From positions 627-6,705 of the forward strand of contig DCXE01000059.1 in assembly GCA_002328295.1 (NCBI GenBank): a DNA stretch of 6,079 nucleotides, in the 5' to 3' direction. The number at the start of each line of letters is the position of its first letter. The stretch's first letter is position 1. This stretch comes from Candidatus Peribacter sp. UBA2144. Lineage in GTDB: Bacteria; Patescibacteriota; Gracilibacteria; Peribacterales; Peribacteraceae. A model generated the notes under the pieces. It had not been told where the DNA came from and searched no databases. It worked only from the letters and a program-made list of their open reading frames with translations. Of the stretch, positions 5,138 through 6,079 are shown in pieces. Made by a program: the position numbers and the translations under genes.

Positions 5138-5703
5138 TAAATTCTGACCTTTCAGAGGCTGACATTAACTTCCAGGGCAAACATGCCGATGAGGAATTGC
5201 AATTCTATTTTCATCAGCATTGGATACGCATGCTTTGGCCTCTTACTAAATTAATACTCTTAAACATCCTTGTACTCATCATAGGCTATATTTTGTTTCG
5301 CGTTCTTACAATCGAAGACCCCACAGCTAGAAGGCTGTTACTAACATTGTTTACAGCCTTTTTTCTTATTACAAACTTCGAGTTCCTGATTCGATTTTAT
5401 AGATATCTTCTATACGTAATAGTAGTTACTGATAAAAAAATACATAGAATAAAAAAGTCGCTATTTATGCTCGATGACCATCAAAGCTTGGACATTTGGA
5501 TGCTTCAGGACATATTCAAATGTCAGCATGGAATAATCCAAAACATACTCAGATTTGGTACGTTGATATTGGAGGCACAGGAGACAATCATCCGCATCCA
5601 TTTTGCCCCAAGTGTTTCCGAAAAATATGAAAGGCTGATGCACCTCCGTGAGCAAGCCAGAGCACAGATGGGATATGTTGGAGGGGTACTCAAAAGAGCC
5701 TGA
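5131..5703 (+). CDS. Membrane protein with a bacterial PH-like (bPH_2/YdbT-type) domain
   Basis: This 190-residue inner-membrane protein has a hydrophilic N-terminus, two transmembrane helices (about 36-59 and 69-90), and then a cytoplasmic domain of about 75 residues. That domain follows the bacterial PH pattern: a strand after the membrane (YLLYVIVVTDKKIHRIKKS, 92-110), a middle acidic helix/strand part (SLDIWMLQDIFKCQHGIIQNI), RFGTLILEAQ (141-150) and a final strand IRIHFAP, followed by a charged helix (SEKYERLMHLREQARAQ). The VVTDKKI and FGTLILEA elements are the best family markers. PH-like proteins of this layout are common in bacteria and CPR genomes, but their ligand is generally unknown. 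The gene overlaps the 74-residue gene by seven bases and lacks its own Shine-Dalgarno sequence, so translation probably depends on the upstream gene. It ends with TGA and is followed by a repeat island and terminator. Confidence 0.78.
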   Translation: MVVNSDLSEADINFQGKHADEELQFYFHQHWIRMLWPLTKLILLNILVLIIGYILFRVLTIEDPTARRLLLTLFTAFFLITNFEFLIRFYRYLLYVIVVTDKKIHRIKKSLFMLDDHQSLDIWMLQDIFKCQHGIIQNILRFGTLILEAQETIIRIHFAPSVSEKYERLMHLREQARAQMGYVGGVLKRA

Positions 5704-5737
5704 CGCTCATTCTTTGTTCTTGTATTTATTGGCAACA

Positions 5738-5846
5738 ATTGACAATTGACAGTTGACAATTAATCCCATGCACTCTGGAATAATTAGGCAGAGTAGTTAA
5801 TTGTCAAAAGTCCGCCGCAGGCGGACGTGTTAATTGTTAATTGTCG
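5738..5846. repeat. Repeat island of tandem TTGACA units and nested inverted repeats
   Basis: Three tandem 7-mers (ATTGACA, ATTGACA, GTTGACA) fill 5738-5758. TTGACAATTAA (5753-5763) is perfectly inverted at 5797-5807, and inside it ACTCTG (5772-5777) is inverted as CAGAGT (5789-5794). Next comes GTCCGCC-GCA-GGCGGAC (5810-5826), a perfect 7-bp palindrome. Two tandem TAATTGT units (5831-5844), in opposite orientation to the left-hand units, close the island. No reading frame is evident. The symmetric layout resembles a small non-autonomous mobile or structural element. Confidence 0.6.
5810..5826. repeat. GC-rich palindrome of the CPR dispersed type
   Basis: GTCCGCC and GGCGGAC form a perfect 7-bp stem around a GCA loop, in an AT-rich stretch. 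There is no T-run on either side, so it is not a terminator. It sits at the centre of the right half of the repeat island. Confidence 0.6.
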
Positions 5847-5850
5847 AAAC

Positions 5851-5878
5851 AAAAAGCCCCGCCGACGCGGGGGTTTTT
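5851..5878. terminator. Bidirectional intrinsic terminator
   Basis: CCCCGC (5857-5862) and GCGGGG (5867-5872) form a strong stem with loop CGAC. The stem is flanked by AAAAA (5851-5855) and TTTTT (5874-5878), giving a U-run after the hairpin on both strands. It lies between the plus-strand PH-like gene (stop at 5703) and the convergent basic-protein gene (stop at 5935), and can end both transcripts. Confidence 0.88.
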
Positions 5879-5900
5879 GTTTTGGAGGTACACGTGTCTT

Positions 5901-5932
5901 TGCCGTTAGTCACGGCAATCGCGATTGCCGTG
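5901..5932. repeat. Perfect 22-bp palindrome with a competing hairpin arm
   Basis: Positions 5911-5932 are a perfect palindrome (arms CACGGCAATCG and CGATTGCCGTG), able to form a 9-bp stem with loop CGCG. TGCCGT (5901-5906) can pair with the same ACGGCA arm (5912-5917), so two hairpins exclude each other. The segment lies just past the stop of the basic-protein gene. On the minus strand no T-run follows; on the plus strand TTTT follows (5933-5936). It may be a 3'-end RNA structure or a dimeric protein binding site. Confidence 0.55.
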
Positions 5933-5934
5933 TT

Positions 5935-6079
5935 TTACCTCCTCTTCTTCCTGCGAGTTGTCTTCCTCTTCGCAGGCTTGCGAGCCGTCTTTCTCTTCGT
6001 GGCTTTCTTCCTCTTAGGCGCTGCCTTTTTCCTCCTCTTAGGCGCTGCCTTCTTCCTTCTCTTTGGCGCTGCCTTTTTC
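5935..6079 (-). CDS. C-terminal tail of a very basic, histone H1-like repeat protein (partial)
   Basis: Only the last 47 codons and the TAA (5935-5937) are in the window; the gene continues beyond 6079. The visible part is almost only Lys, Arg, Ala, Pro and Thr. It starts with an 8-residue repeat, KKAAPKRR/K, three times, then degenerates (KATKRKTARKPAKRKTTRR). The matching DNA repeat has a 24-base period (GGCGCTGCC at 6017, 6041, 6065). The two full units differ at three bases, all synonymous third positions in this frame, which supports this as the coding strand. Such tails bind DNA in histone H1-like and HU-tail proteins, so a nucleoid role is plausible, but basic tails also occur on ribosomal and RNA-binding proteins. 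The terminator at 5851-5878 serves this gene. Confidence 0.7.
   Translation of the reverse strand, partial: KKAAPKRRKKAAPKRRKKAAPKRKKATKRKTARKPAKRKTTRRKKRR

Noticed and set aside
5461..5759. Two minus-strand frames opposite the PH-like gene
   Set aside because: They are shadows of the PH-like coding sequence, and one runs into the repeat island.
5738..5786. Promoter from the tandem TTGACA boxes
   Set aside because: No -10 hexamer lies at a usable distance; the nearest (TAATTA at 5781) is 22 bases away from the last box.
5738..5846. CRISPR array
   Set aside because: The repeats are 7 bp, directly tandem or inverted, without unique spacers of uniform length.

Overview
The window looks like a piece of a candidate phyla radiation (Patescibacteria) chromosome, most like Peregrinibacteria or a relative. 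This is inferred from gene style only: a signal peptide/SLH/Cys-rich/beta-repeat surface protein, starts without Shine-Dalgarno sequences, short GC-rich palindromes scattered between and inside genes, a tRNA with an encoded CCA, and small membrane proteins of unknown role. TGA acts as a normal stop. No 16S gene or other placing marker is present.

Layout. Positions 1-180 hold no gene, but carry regularly spaced CGGAAA repeats that resemble a transposon end, and then a long imperfect inverted repeat. Positions 181-2793 (minus) encode a large exported S-layer-type protein. A GC-rich palindromic repeat lies inside its 5' coding region, and a TATAAT box sits exactly where a leaderless mRNA would need it. 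Upstream and overlapping it by 10 bases is an Asp/Glu racemase-family gene (2784-3494, minus). That gene has a near-consensus promoter at 3633-3660, a perfect palindrome in the promoter spacer, and a leader of about 130 nt with several inverted repeats and a T-run just before the start codon.

Positions 3687-3763 (plus) hold the 5' half of a tRNA gene with a hairpin repeat inserted in its D-loop. It is followed two bases later by an intact tRNA-Arg (anticodon UCG, 3766-3842). A class I methyltransferase (3845-4540, minus) ends two bases from that tRNA. Positions 4541-4912 hold at most a doubtful 71-residue ORF. Next come two overlapping plus-strand genes: a 74-residue double-spanning membrane protein and a 190-residue membrane protein with a PH-like cytoplasmic domain. 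Positions 5704-5934 are a repeat island with a bidirectional terminator and a switch-like set of inverted repeats. The right edge holds the C-terminal tail of a very basic protein with an 8-residue repeat (minus, partial).

How the genes work together. Racemase and surface-protein genes form a minus-strand pair that may be co-transcribed from the racemase promoter, with the surface protein also having its own internal promoter. The 74-residue and PH-like proteins look translationally coupled and probably act together in the membrane. The other genes have no evident functional link. No CRISPR array, phage module or classical defence system is visible. The most unusual items are the interrupted tRNA half, the structured racemase leader with its operator-like palindrome, and the repeat insertion in the surface-protein start region.
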